Below, piece after piece: positions 44,357-52,720 of a stretch of 64,000 nucleotides of DNA. The stretch lies in the NCBI RefSeq assembly GCF_050433505.1, contig NZ_JBNPXC010000001.1, positions 434,001 through 498,000 of the forward strand, written 5' to 3'. Under the pieces are notes generated by a model. The model ran no database searches. It saw only the letters and a list, made by a program, of their open reading frames with translations, and had not been told where the DNA came from. The translations under genes were made by a program, and so were the position numbers. How positions within the stretch are numbered: the stretch's first letter is position 1; each line of letters opens with the position of its first letter. Origin of the DNA: Methanobacterium_D oryzae (GTDB lineage Archaea; Methanobacteriota; Methanobacteria; Methanobacteriales; Methanobacteriaceae).

Positions 44357-45517
44357 ATGGACAAAGTTACCAAGATTTTAATGATAGAAGATAATCCTAG
44401 AGATGTCCGACTGATACAAGAAATGCTTAAAGAAGTTTCAAATTTTAGTTTTGAATTTAAACAAGCAGAGCGCTTGGAGGAAGGACTTGAATATCTTAAA
44501 AATGATGGATTTGATATCCTACTTTTAGATTTAAACTTGCCGGATAGTACAGGGTTTAATACATTTATTAAAGCACGTAATAGTAAATTTAAAGTACCTA
44601 TTGTAATATTAAGTGGTGCAGCAGATGAAGAAACTGCAGTTGAGGCAGTACATGAAGGTGCTCAAGATTATTTAATGAAAGGGGAAGTTGATGGTAGATT
44701 ATTGGCTCGTTCAATATTTTATGCAATTGAACGAAAGAAGGCAGAAGAAGAATTAATAAAACATCGTGATCATCTTGAAGAACTGGTTGAAAAACGTACT
44801 CTGGGTTTAAAAGAAGCAAATAAACAACTTCGAAGAGAAATAAATGAACGTAAACAAGCAGAAGAAGAAATAAGATCATCTCTTGAAGAGAAAAAGATAC
44901 TTCTCGATGAAATTCAAGAAAGAATTCAAAATAGCTTGCAAACAATTATAAGCATTATAGATGCTGAATACTTCCAAAATCATGGTAAAAAACCCAACGA
45001 TTTTAATCAAGAAATAGAAAACCGTGCAAAAGCAGTTGAACTAATTAATGAAAAGCTTTATCAATCAGAAGATTTCGCAATGATTGATTTTGCATGTTAT
45101 ATCAAGGATATGACTAAATATTTATTTGATTTTTATGCAGTCGATCCCAGCTTAGTTTCATTAGAAATGGATATTGAAGGCATACCTCTGGATATAGATG
45201 TTGCAATTCCATGTGGTCTTATTATCAATGAACTTGTAACTAACTCTCTTAAACATGCGTTCCCTTGGATTAAAAATATTGCAGATGAATCAATAAGTAA
45301 GGATGTAGAAAATGGGAAAATATATGTTAAATTCCATCATGATAATGAAAAAATGGTTTTAACTGTGGCAGATAACGGAATTGGTCTTCCAGTAAATATT
45401 GATTTTTTAAATACTGAAACTACTGGATTTAGATTAGTGAATAAATTAGTTAAACAGCTCTCTGGAGAAATTAAGATAAATAAAACTAATGGAACTGAAT
45501 TTAAAATAATTTTTTAA
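44357..45517 (+). CDS. Receiver plus degenerate HisKA_2/HATPase hybrid
   Basis: A 386-residue soluble signalling protein. Residues 1-125 are a canonical receiver domain (acid pair E11/D12, phospho-Asp D58, Lys108). A charged coiled coil spans 127-180. The dimerisation region 182-197 reads LLDEIQERIQNSLQTI, where HisKA_2 kinases have EIHHRVKNNLQ; both histidines are replaced (Gln187, Glu188). The HATPase domain keeps the N-box (NELVTNSLKHA, N291) and G1 box (ADNGIGLP, D339). So it could bind ATP but not autophosphorylate on the usual histidine. It may act as a phosphatase, dimer switch or output module for the adjacent FilR1-like regulator. Confidence 0.87.
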   Translation: MDKVTKILMIEDNPRDVRLIQEMLKEVSNFSFEFKQAERLEEGLEYLKNDGFDILLLDLNLPDSTGFNTFIKARNSKFKVPIVILSGAADEETAVEAVHEGAQDYLMKGEVDGRLLARSIFYAIERKKAEEELIKHRDHLEELVEKRTLGLKEANKQLRREINERKQAEEEIRSSLEEKKILLDEIQERIQNSLQTIISIIDAEYFQNHGKKPNDFNQEIENRAKAVELINEKLYQSEDFAMIDFACYIKDMTKYLFDFYAVDPSLVSLEMDIEGIPLDIDVAIPCGLIINELVTNSLKHAFPWIKNIADESISKDVENGKIYVKFHHDNEKMVLTVADNGIGLPVNIDFLNTETTGFRLVNKLVKQLSGEIKINKTNGTEFKIIF

Positions 45518-45749
45518 ATATTTTTTTATCTATTGAATATCATATATTGATAGAATAATTCGCTATCTACAAAATTAATTTTTCTCTATTTTTTAAAGGC
45601 ATTTTAGCAGTAAATGATAATTCTATTTTTAAATATACTTTCATTCAAGTCTATTTTTACAAAACTCACTTAATTAAAAGGAAAAGATATATTAAGAACA
45701 TGTAATAAAAATATAAAAATAAGTAATAATAAAGGAAGAGGTGAAAAAA

Positions 45750-46115
45750 ATGGCAGTAGTAGTTAATTGGAGTGCATTAATTATTGGGGCTATAATAGCA
45801 ATAGTACTTGCATTTATCTTCGGAATATTCTCCCCTCTATATGGACCTATGATAGCAGTAATAATCGCAGGTATAGTGGTTGGTTACATGGTTCGTGGAG
45901 ATATTACAAATGGAGCAGTTCATGGCGCAATAGCTGGCCTTTTAGGTGGAATAATAGCTTTAATTCTAGGATTATTAGGTTTTGGAATTGAAGGATTGTC
46001 TCCTTCTGTAATAGGCATGGCATTAATAATTGCATGGATAATTGACATCATTTTAGGCGCAATTGGTGGAGCCATAGGTTCTTTAATAGGCGGTAGACCA
46101 AGAACAACAGTATAA
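45750..46115 (+). CDS. Gly-rich four-helix membrane protein (DUF5518-like), copy 1
   Basis: A 121-residue protein of four small-residue helices with the central motif VVGYMVRGDITNGAVHGAIA and a C-terminal LGAIGGAIGSLIGG. It shares this pattern with the proteins at 46336, 46865 and 21963. I read the family as DUF5518. GAGGTGA forms the ribosome binding site for ATG 45750; a GTG at 45741 is in frame but part of that site. No function known. Confidence 0.72.
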   Translation: MAVVVNWSALIIGAIIAIVLAFIFGIFSPLYGPMIAVIIAGIVVGYMVRGDITNGAVHGAIAGLLGGIIALILGLLGFGIEGLSPSVIGMALIIAWIIDIILGAIGGAIGSLIGGRPRTTV

Positions 46116-46335
46116 ATTATTAAATTATTTTTTATTTTTCCAACTTTTATTTTAAAGAAATTTAGTTAAAATCTATTTTATAAAAATCTTATTCATTTAT
46201 GAGTTTCTAGCTGAACATTACTATACTTCTAAAGTTTATTGGAAAACACATAGAAGGCTACAAATATTTAATATAAGAGTAAAAAGATAATTATTAAGTA
46301 TAACGAAAAAATACCCTATTTAAGGAAGTTTAAAC

Positions 46336-46680
46336 GTGTTTAACCATAAAGCTATAATAATTGGATTCATTTTAGCAATAATATTCACTTTTATTCTAAA
46401 TAGCCTCATTGGATATCTTGGTTCATATATTGGTATTTTAATTGCAGGTGTAATTATTGGATACATAATTAACAATGATTTTATAGATGGAGCTATTCAT
46501 GGAGGTTTTATTGGAGTAATAGGAGGAATTATAGCAATATTAATCTTGATAACAGTTGGAGGAGGACCATATTTAGCAGGAACTTTTGGAATCTATGTAA
46601 TGGCATCAATAATTGGGGATATAGCTTTAGGATCAATTGGTGGGACTATAGGGACCATATTAAGGAAAAATAGAAATTAA
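46336..46680 (+). CDS. Gly-rich four-helix membrane protein (DUF5518-like), copy 2
   Basis: A 114-residue paralogue with GYIINNDFIDGAIHGGFIG at the family motif and LGSIGGTIGTIL at the end. The start is GTG with a GGAAGT ribosome binding site. The gap of 220 bases to copy 1 and 184 to copy 3 suggests three separate transcripts rather than one operon. Function unknown. Confidence 0.7.
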   Translation: MFNHKAIIIGFILAIIFTFILNSLIGYLGSYIGILIAGVIIGYIINNDFIDGAIHGGFIGVIGGIIAILILITVGGGPYLAGTFGIYVMASIIGDIALGSIGGTIGTILRKNRN

Positions 46681-46864
46681 ATCTAATTTACAATATGAAC
46701 TATAAACTTATAAATTAAAAATTTTATCATATTTACTTTTTATTTAAAAGTTATTTAAAATGTTCTAAATGATTAAATATGCATTTAAATCTGATTTTTT
46801 TCATTGAATAATTATTTTAGTCATTAAAAATATAGTAATACTGACTCAAGAATGAGGTGATGAT

Positions 46865-47281
46865 ATGAAGGATTGGATAGCAATTGCGGTAGGTGCAATT
46901 ATAAATGTGGCATTGACCATTGTTTTGGCCCTTGTTTTCTTCCCACTGTTTTTTTTAGGGCCGATAATGGGCGGTTTTGTAGCGGCATATTTAGTTAGGG
47001 ACGAATATGAAAGTGGTTTAATCCACGGAGCTTTGGCTGGAGTTATAGGCGGACTATTTATTGGAATCCTATCTCTTTTGAGTGTTTGGGTATTAGCACT
47101 CCTATTTGGGGTCCTGCTATCTGAATTAGGGATTGCATTGGGAGCTATTGGTACTGTGGTTGTTATATTCTTAACAATTCTTGCCATGCTGATATTTGGC
47201 GTTCTTTCAGCTATTGGTGGAAGTATAGGAGAATACGTACAGTCTGCAGGCCGAAGAGAATATGAATATGAAGAATATTAA
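46865..47281 (+). CDS. Gly-rich four-helix membrane protein (DUF5518-like), copy 3
   Basis: A 138-residue member with FVAAYLVRDEYESGLIHGALAGVIGG at the family motif (a longer divergent version) and a charged C-terminus ending RREYEYEEY, which the others lack. The tail may interact in the cytoplasm. A perfect GAGGTGAT ribosome binding site precedes the ATG. Function unknown. Confidence 0.7.
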   Translation: MKDWIAIAVGAIINVALTIVLALVFFPLFFLGPIMGGFVAAYLVRDEYESGLIHGALAGVIGGLFIGILSLLSVWVLALLFGVLLSELGIALGAIGTVVVIFLTILAMLIFGVLSAIGGSIGEYVQSAGRREYEYEEY

Positions 47282-47345
47282 AAAACCAGATATTATTTTA
47301 AAATAATTCTCTTTTTTCTTTTTATTTAAATTAAAGTTTAAAAGC

Positions 47346-47762
47346 TTAAAATCCTTCATTAAGTATGTTAATCACTTCTTTATCAGCATCAACTTCAACA
47401 ATATCTCCTGTTTTTAGAATATTTAAAATATCAGCATCTGGTTCATCAACCATGGGAATCCCCGCCATTATAGCTCCAGTTGCAATAATAGGTTCAGCTT
47501 TTAAGGAAATTATTGCCTTTGGAGCGGTTTTATTTTTAGCCATCTGAAATATAACATAAGACCCAACTGTAGATCCTTTCCCAGATGGAATAACAAGAAT
47601 TTTAGATGTTATTTTTTCCCCGTATAATTCATGTCCGGAATCAATTATAACTCCCGTTTTTGGATCTACTCCGCCCAAAAAGCTTAATGGATCTTTTGTA
47701 ATTATAACTTCGCCTTTTGCATATCCTTTTGAGATTTTTCTACATTTAATGGTTTTTTGCAT
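47346..47762 (-). CDS. Phosphomevalonate dehydratase small subunit (DUF126, aconitase X swivel)
   Basis: A 138-residue swivel-domain protein: KISKGYAKGEVIITKDPLSFLGGVDPKTG, then SKILVIPSGKGSTVGSYV and IIATGAIMAGIPMVDEP. DUF126 is the small subunit of the archaeal aconitase X-type phosphomevalonate dehydratase, which makes trans-anhydromevalonate 5-phosphate for isoprenoid (membrane lipid) synthesis. The large subunit (DUF521) is not adjacent, which is usual in archaea. A UbiD decarboxylase, the type used for the next step, begins the window. Confidence 0.88.
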   Translation of the reverse strand: MQKTIKCRKISKGYAKGEVIITKDPLSFLGGVDPKTGVIIDSGHELYGEKITSKILVIPSGKGSTVGSYVIFQMAKNKTAPKAIISLKAEPIIATGAIMAGIPMVDEPDADILNILKTGDIVEVDADKEVINILNEGF

Positions 47763-47955
47763 AAAATCACACTTTTATTTTAAAAGAAATTTAATTAATT
47801 TGTAATAAGGTAAAATAACGTTATTTTTGAGGAATTAATTTATACCATTCAATTATTTCTGACGAGTGTATATAAGCATTATCATTTGGACTAGAATAGT
47901 TAATACTTTAATATAATAATCTATATTCAATATCATTTAATAAAAAGGGGATTAA

Positions 47956-48282
47956 ATGGTAGAAACATCAAAAAATCTGAAAATAAGTTTAAATAAGTTA
48001 GCAATATTCGGTTTGATAATTATAACACTTATATCGTTAGCTATGAAGGAATCAAACATTGCATCAATGGCAGTAGGTGGAATTGCAGGATTTATAGGTC
48101 AAAAAGCTTTAAGAGAAGTTCAAGAAGATGAAATAGGAGTTAGTAAAGGAAATCAAGAACAATCAGAATTGCAAAAGCAATCTAATTCCTCGAATGAAAG
48201 TGAAATACAACAATCTGAAGAAATAATAGTAAATACAGAACAAATACGCCCAGAGGGAGTTAAAGAAGAAGATATAGCTTAG
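47956..48282 (+). CDS. Two-helix membrane protein with acidic tail (holin-like)
   Basis: A 108-residue protein with two hydrophobic segments (about residues 13-31 and 36-53) joined by a short turn, then a Glu/Gln/Ser-rich tail to the C-terminus. This layout resembles class II holins with an extended cytoplasmic tail. It starts with a GGGGAT ribosome binding site and ends 11 bases before a predicted pseudomurein endopeptidase gene, the arrangement of phage lysis pairs. No sequence family is recognised, so the holin assignment is by position and topology only. Confidence 0.5.
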   Translation: MVETSKNLKISLNKLAIFGLIIITLISLAMKESNIASMAVGGIAGFIGQKALREVQEDEIGVSKGNQEQSELQKQSNSSNESEIQQSEEIIVNTEQIRPEGVKEEDIA

Positions 48283-48293
48283 AGGGTGAAAAG

Positions 48294-48980
48294 ATGATGA
48301 TCTCATATGAAGCTTACAGTGATATTAAATCCAGAATTACTGAATTTGAAAGTAAGAATAATAGAAAACCCAAATACGTTACTTTAAACGGTATAAAAAT
48401 TGTTGAAAGCCAATATATGGATATGATAAAACGTGTTGAAGCATTTATTTCCAGTAAAGGAAGAAATCCGAAAATATTTAGGATAAGTCCACTTCCAGAT
48501 GTAACAAAACCAGAAGCTGTACGGATAGCAGAAGCTATTTTTGGAATGCAAATAAACAATGCAGGAGATCTTTACAAGGCCCTATGGAATAAAGGAAGAT
48601 ATAAATGCTATTATAGTGATGTATTTGACAATGCTCAAGCATGGAAAAGAGTTAAAAATGAGGGAATCAACTGCACTGATTATGCACAGATGCTTAAACC
48701 AGTTTTAGAAAGTCTTGGATATCAAGTAAGGTTTGAACATGTTTATGTATTCTGTAATCCTACTAAAAAGCACCCTAATGGCGTCAGATTTGGTCATATT
48801 ATATTAAACTTTAAAGGCAGAGAATATAATAATTGGACAGACTTTGATGCTGTTGATGCAACAAAAACAAAGAAACATAGAGTTTTAGGGGGAGTTTGCT
48901 GTAATTATAAACCCAAAATACATCGCACATATTATAATGAAATTCCTAGGTCGTGGAAACGTAGTTTAAACCATTGTTAA
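48294..48980 (+). CDS. Pseudomurein endoisopeptidase (PeiP/PeiW-like, peptidase C71)
   Basis: A 228-residue predicted lysin. Two pseudomurein-binding repeats occupy residues 7-32 and 39-65 (YSDIKSRITEFESKNNRKP and YMDMIKRVEAFISSKGRNP). The catalytic domain follows from about residue 70, transglutaminase-like, with Cys127 in GINCTDYAQ, His168 in RFGHIIL and an Asp in WTDFDAVDAT. The Methanothermobacter phage enzymes PeiP and PeiW cleave the Ala-Lys cross-link of pseudomurein the same way. It lacks a signal peptide, so it would need a holin or lysis to reach the wall. A GGGTGA ribosome binding site precedes the ATG. Confidence 0.82.
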   Translation: MMISYEAYSDIKSRITEFESKNNRKPKYVTLNGIKIVESQYMDMIKRVEAFISSKGRNPKIFRISPLPDVTKPEAVRIAEAIFGMQINNAGDLYKALWNKGRYKCYYSDVFDNAQAWKRVKNEGINCTDYAQMLKPVLESLGYQVRFEHVYVFCNPTKKHPNGVRFGHIILNFKGREYNNWTDFDAVDATKTKKHRVLGGVCCNYKPKIHRTYYNEIPRSWKRSLNHC

Positions 48981-49021
48981 TGTAAATTAAATATTAAAAA
49001 TAAAGAATAAAAAAATTAATT

Positions 49022-49375
49022 TTATTCTAGTTCTAATTTAATACCGCCAATTCTTGGTGCTAGGAAGTTGTATATTAGGACTGCTATAGCGGTTGCTATA
49101 AATGTTCCAATGAATGTCATAATAGGCCAAACTATGATTAGATATAAAGCTCCCATACCAGTAATTGAAGCAGCTACTGAATTTACGACTGCAGCAGTTT
49201 CATTGTTTAAACTGATTATATATGTACTTATTTGGTATATTGTTGCGTATCCAATAATGAAATAAATTATTCCTATTATAAATGATAAAATCAAAGCAAT
49301 TACTGACACTATTAATGAAATAGGGACGACTGGTAAAGATTTTACTTCTTTAATCATGGATTTAACTTCTACCAT
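49022..49375 (-). CDS. Single-module membrane protein (VP-x-x-P...YNFLAP family)
   Basis: A 117-residue protein with one copy of the module that is repeated three times in the 49590 protein: it opens SLPVVPISLIVSVIAL and closes VLIYNFLAPRIGGIKLELE. Two to three helices are expected. I chose ATG 49375, preceded by GGGGGTGA; a GTG at 49384 belongs to that site. No function known. Confidence 0.65.
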   Translation of the reverse strand: MVEVKSMIKEVKSLPVVPISLIVSVIALILSFIIGIIYFIIGYATIYQISTYIISLNNETAAVVNSVAASITGMGALYLIIVWPIMTFIGTFIATAIAVLIYNFLAPRIGGIKLELE

Positions 49376-49589
49376 TTTTTTCACCCCCCTTTTATTATTA
49401 ATGAAGTTATTTTTATTATATATTTAAGATATTATATTATATTTTCGAATATTATTATGAATATAGTACTAACTTAAACTGAAAAATCAATTAACTAACT
49501 GATAAAAATGAAGATGTTTTAATTTTCCATTAATTAACTAAAAATAAAATAAAAAAAACCTTTAAAAGGTTTTAAATAAAATTTGAGTC

Positions 49590-50480
49590 TTATTCAAGCG
49601 TTAGTCTGACAGCACCTATTTTTGGAGCTAGGAAGTTATACAGGAATACTGCTATAGCAGTTACTATGAATGTCCATATGAAACTACCTATAATATTTCC
49701 TATTAACGCCCCAATTCCTGTTGCAATGTCTCCATATGCACCTATGTTTAGAATACCTTGAATAAGTCCAAACACTGCTGAAATTATGGCTAAAGCGAGT
49801 GCTGCTGGTATAATTGGTACTGATGTTAAATCATTCCATGCTCCGGTGACTGCTGTGAAGTTTAGTTGTATTTTAGCTACTCTTACAGCTATGTAATTGT
49901 AGAATATTGCAAATAAGGCGTTCCAAATTAATCCACCTATGAGTACTATTATTGGTAGTCCAATGATCAAGAACACATATAAAACTGCAGTTCCTGCTCC
50001 AAATGCTGCACCTGTGAAACTAGTATTTGTTGCATTTGCGATTAAAGGTATTGATGTACCAATCAATCCTGTTATTGGTGCAATAGCTGTGGCAAGTACT
50101 AATCCAATTATGAGAGCCCATATTGCCCCAATAATTGACAGAATAAGCGCAAATGGCACAATTGGTATTTCTGCTACATTATTTCCATCCATAGCTAATT
50201 TTACACCGCCAACTCTAGGAACTAATAAATTGTATAACAGTACACTAAGGAATACCGTAGAAAGGCCTACTAAGAATGTCAATATTGGATAGGCAATTAT
50301 TGCAGCTACACCAAATCCTGCCAATAATCCGCCCCATGGTGATGGAAGAAATGCTACTGCAATTCCAAGGAAAATAGCAAGTAATATTCCCCCAATAAAA
50401 GCTAAGATTGCTGAAATTGAAGATGACATCAATGTGAAAGGAACTATCTTAATTTCTTTGATTTCTTTTACGTCAACCAT
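49590..50480 (-). CDS. Three-module membrane protein (tandem internal repeats)
   Basis: A 296-residue protein built from three related units, at about residues 11-96, 105-206 and 220-294. Each begins with a VP-x-x-P type turn (KIVPF, IPIVPF, VPIIP) and ends with YN-hydrophobic-R/K-G-hydrophobic-L (LLYNLLVPRVGGVKL, FYNYIAVRVAKIQL, LYNFLAPKIGAVRL). Each unit holds two or three helices. The neighbouring gene at 49022 is a one-unit version, so the family evolved by module duplication. Good GGAGGTGA ribosome binding site. Function unknown. Confidence 0.68.
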   Translation of the reverse strand: MVDVKEIKEIKIVPFTLMSSSISAILAFIGGILLAIFLGIAVAFLPSPWGGLLAGFGVAAIIAYPILTFLVGLSTVFLSVLLYNLLVPRVGGVKLAMDGNNVAEIPIVPFALILSIIGAIWALIIGLVLATAIAPITGLIGTSIPLIANATNTSFTGAAFGAGTAVLYVFLIIGLPIIVLIGGLIWNALFAIFYNYIAVRVAKIQLNFTAVTGAWNDLTSVPIIPAALALAIISAVFGLIQGILNIGAYGDIATGIGALIGNIIGSFIWTFIVTAIAVFLYNFLAPKIGAVRLTLE

Positions 50481-50639
50481 TTTTTCACCTCCTTTAAATT
50501 GATATTAATAATATATTATAATTAATATAAATAATATTTTTGTATTACAGAGGCATCATAGCTTTTTTATTATTAAAATTAGAATGGAATTACAATAAAT
50601 GAAAATAAAAAATTATATTTAAAATTAAAAAATATAGAT

Positions 50640-51989
50640 TTAGAACCATTTTTTAGATTCTTCAAGTACATTATCGACTATTTTAACTGAAGATCCAATG
50701 TAGGTATGAGGATTCATTATTTCCTTAATCTCATTTTCAGACAAATATTTCCTTATTTCATCTTCAGCTAAAACTACATCCACTAACCCTTTATTTTTAG
50801 CGTTAGCTTCCAACGAACAAATCCTTACAAGTGCATAGGCAGTTTGTCTTCCCATTCCTCTTCTTGTAAGCTCTGCCATGAACCTTTCAGCCATAATAAG
50901 TCCGTTTGTTACATTTAAATCCTTTTCAATATTTTCGGGATAGAAAACAAGATTGTTAAGCACTTTCAAAGTTAGGATAATTATGTAATCAGTAAGAATA
51001 CAAGCTTCTGGAAGAATTATCCTCTCACATGAAGAATTAGTTAAATCTCTTTCATGCCATAATGGATTATTTTCAAGTGCAGGAACAACATAAGCGCGTA
51101 TAACTCTTGAAATACCACTTATCCTTTCAGCAGTGATTGGATTCATTTTATGGGGCATAGTACTGCTTCCAACCTGTTTTTCAGGATCAAAAGCTTCTCC
51201 AAGTTCTTTAAGTTCAGTTCGCTGAAGATTTCTAATTTCAACTGCAATTTTATCAAGAGTACTGGCTGTATTTGCAAGATCCATAATAAATTCAGCGTGA
51301 TTATCTCTTTGAACAACTTGATTTGAAATTAAAACAGGGTTAAGGCCTAAAATTTCAGATGCTTTTTTATGAACATCTAATCCTTCATCACCAAGAGCAG
51401 CAATTGTACCAACTGCACCGGTTATCATTCCAACACATAACCTTTCTTTACATTCATCAAGTCTTTCTATTTGCCTGTGAATTTCATCAGCCCATAATGC
51501 GAATTTCATTCCAAATGTTGTTGGAAGGGCATGTTGCCCGTGGGTTCGACCTATACAAACTGTGTTTTTATTTTCATCTGCAAGTTTTAAAAGAATTTTA
51601 GTAAGTTCAATAAGTCTTCCTTTTAAAATTTCTATAGAATCTTTAAAAAGTAATGATTGGGATGTATCAATTATATCGTTTGAAGTTGCCCCAAAATGCA
51701 CGTATTCGCCTGCATCTCCATCACAGACTTCTGCAAGTGCTTTTACAATTGAAGCAATATCGTGATTAGTTTCCTTTTCAATTTCGGCTACTCTTTCAAC
51801 TGTTACATATTTTGTACTTGCTTTACTGCTTATTTCTTCTGCAGCTTCCTTTGGAATTAAATTGATCTCTGCTTCCGCTTTTGCAAGAGCTGCTTCAACT
51901 TCAAGCATTTTTTGAAGTTTATTTTCAGCATCCCATACACTTCTCATTTCGGGGGTGCCGTATCTGAACTCGATAGGGTGAATTGCCAT
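50640..51989 (-). CDS. purB: Adenylosuccinate lyase
   Basis: A 449-residue fumarase-superfamily lyase that acts twice in purine synthesis, splitting SAICAR and adenylosuccinate. The family signature GSSTMPHKMNPITAERI is intact, as are HFGATSNDIIDTSQ and GRTHGQHALPTTFG with the catalytic histidine. The ATG is 36 bases downstream of the Sec61-beta gene, so the two may share a transcript. Confidence 0.96.
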   Translation of the reverse strand: MAIHPIEFRYGTPEMRSVWDAENKLQKMLEVEAALAKAEAEINLIPKEAAEEISSKASTKYVTVERVAEIEKETNHDIASIVKALAEVCDGDAGEYVHFGATSNDIIDTSQSLLFKDSIEILKGRLIELTKILLKLADENKNTVCIGRTHGQHALPTTFGMKFALWADEIHRQIERLDECKERLCVGMITGAVGTIAALGDEGLDVHKKASEILGLNPVLISNQVVQRDNHAEFIMDLANTASTLDKIAVEIRNLQRTELKELGEAFDPEKQVGSSTMPHKMNPITAERISGISRVIRAYVVPALENNPLWHERDLTNSSCERIILPEACILTDYIIILTLKVLNNLVFYPENIEKDLNVTNGLIMAERFMAELTRRGMGRQTAYALVRICSLEANAKNKGLVDVVLAEDEIRKYLSENEIKEIMNPHTYIGSSVKIVDNVLEESKKWF

Positions 51990-52025
51990 AAAATAGTCTC
52001 CTTAAATTTAAAAAATTAAAATCAG

Positions 52026-52184
52026 TTACTGTGTAAATCTAAGTGCTATACAGATTACTGCTAGGGCTATAGTCATAATTACAACTTGTTCAGGGCTTAA
52101 TTTTGGTCCCCTTGTTTCTTCTTCGAAATATCTTACAAGGCCCGCTCCACTTGGTGGAAGCACTTTTTTGTCTCTTTTTGCCAT
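52026..52184 (-). CDS. secG: Preprotein translocase subunit Sec61-beta
   Basis: A 52-residue archaeal Sec61-beta/SecG homologue. A cytoplasmic N-terminus MAKRDKKVLPPSGAGLVRYF carries the conserved PPSGAGLxRYF motif, then EEETRGPKLSP, and one transmembrane helix (QVVIMTIALAVICIAL) with a very short tail. It sits at the side of the SecYE protein-conducting channel. It is too small for many gene finders but the motif is unambiguous. Located upstream of purB. Confidence 0.93.
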   Translation of the reverse strand: MAKRDKKVLPPSGAGLVRYFEEETRGPKLSPEQVVIMTIALAVICIALRFTQ

Positions 52185-52720
52185 AAAATCACCGTTAAAT
52201 TAATTAATTTTAAATAAATTGTAAAATTTTAATAATATTTATTATATTGTTTTAAGGTATCTTAAAGGTTATACTTAAATATTTATTTATTTTTAAATTT
52301 TAAAAAACTGTTCTTGTTTTGCATTCCTTTAAATGGGGAGATGTATTTTTGTTTCATTCATTATTTAATAATTTATACTATTTTTTAAGGGATATAAAAA
52401 TTAATATTAACTTTAGGCATAAAATAGAGAATATAAAAAATTATTTAATGATTTAAAGGATATTTTTAACTTTATATTTAAATAGGGATGATAATAAATA
52501 CTTGATGTGATATTCATTTATAATCATTTTTACACAATTTAGGAATTTATAAGGCCATTAGGACAAAGCTTATAATCTTGCAGAGTCAATATTAACAATC
52601 AGGATCATCTTTTTGCTTTTTAATGTTTAACGAACTTGATCCTAATTATTTGTATAATGCCACAGAATATAGTGGATACTTCTCATAAAATAAATATTTT
52701 TAAATTTATAAGGGACTAAT
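52185..52720. other. 536-bp divergent region upstream of the DNA polymerase gene
   Basis: AT-rich without a visible small gene. In the 120 bases before the polymerase start are an inverted repeat AGGATCA (52601-52607) / TGATCCT (52637-52643) with a 29-base spacer, and a small hairpin CCAC/GTGG near 52660-52675. They could form a structured mRNA leader or be protein sites. No origin-like repeat cluster is seen. Confidence 0.45.
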
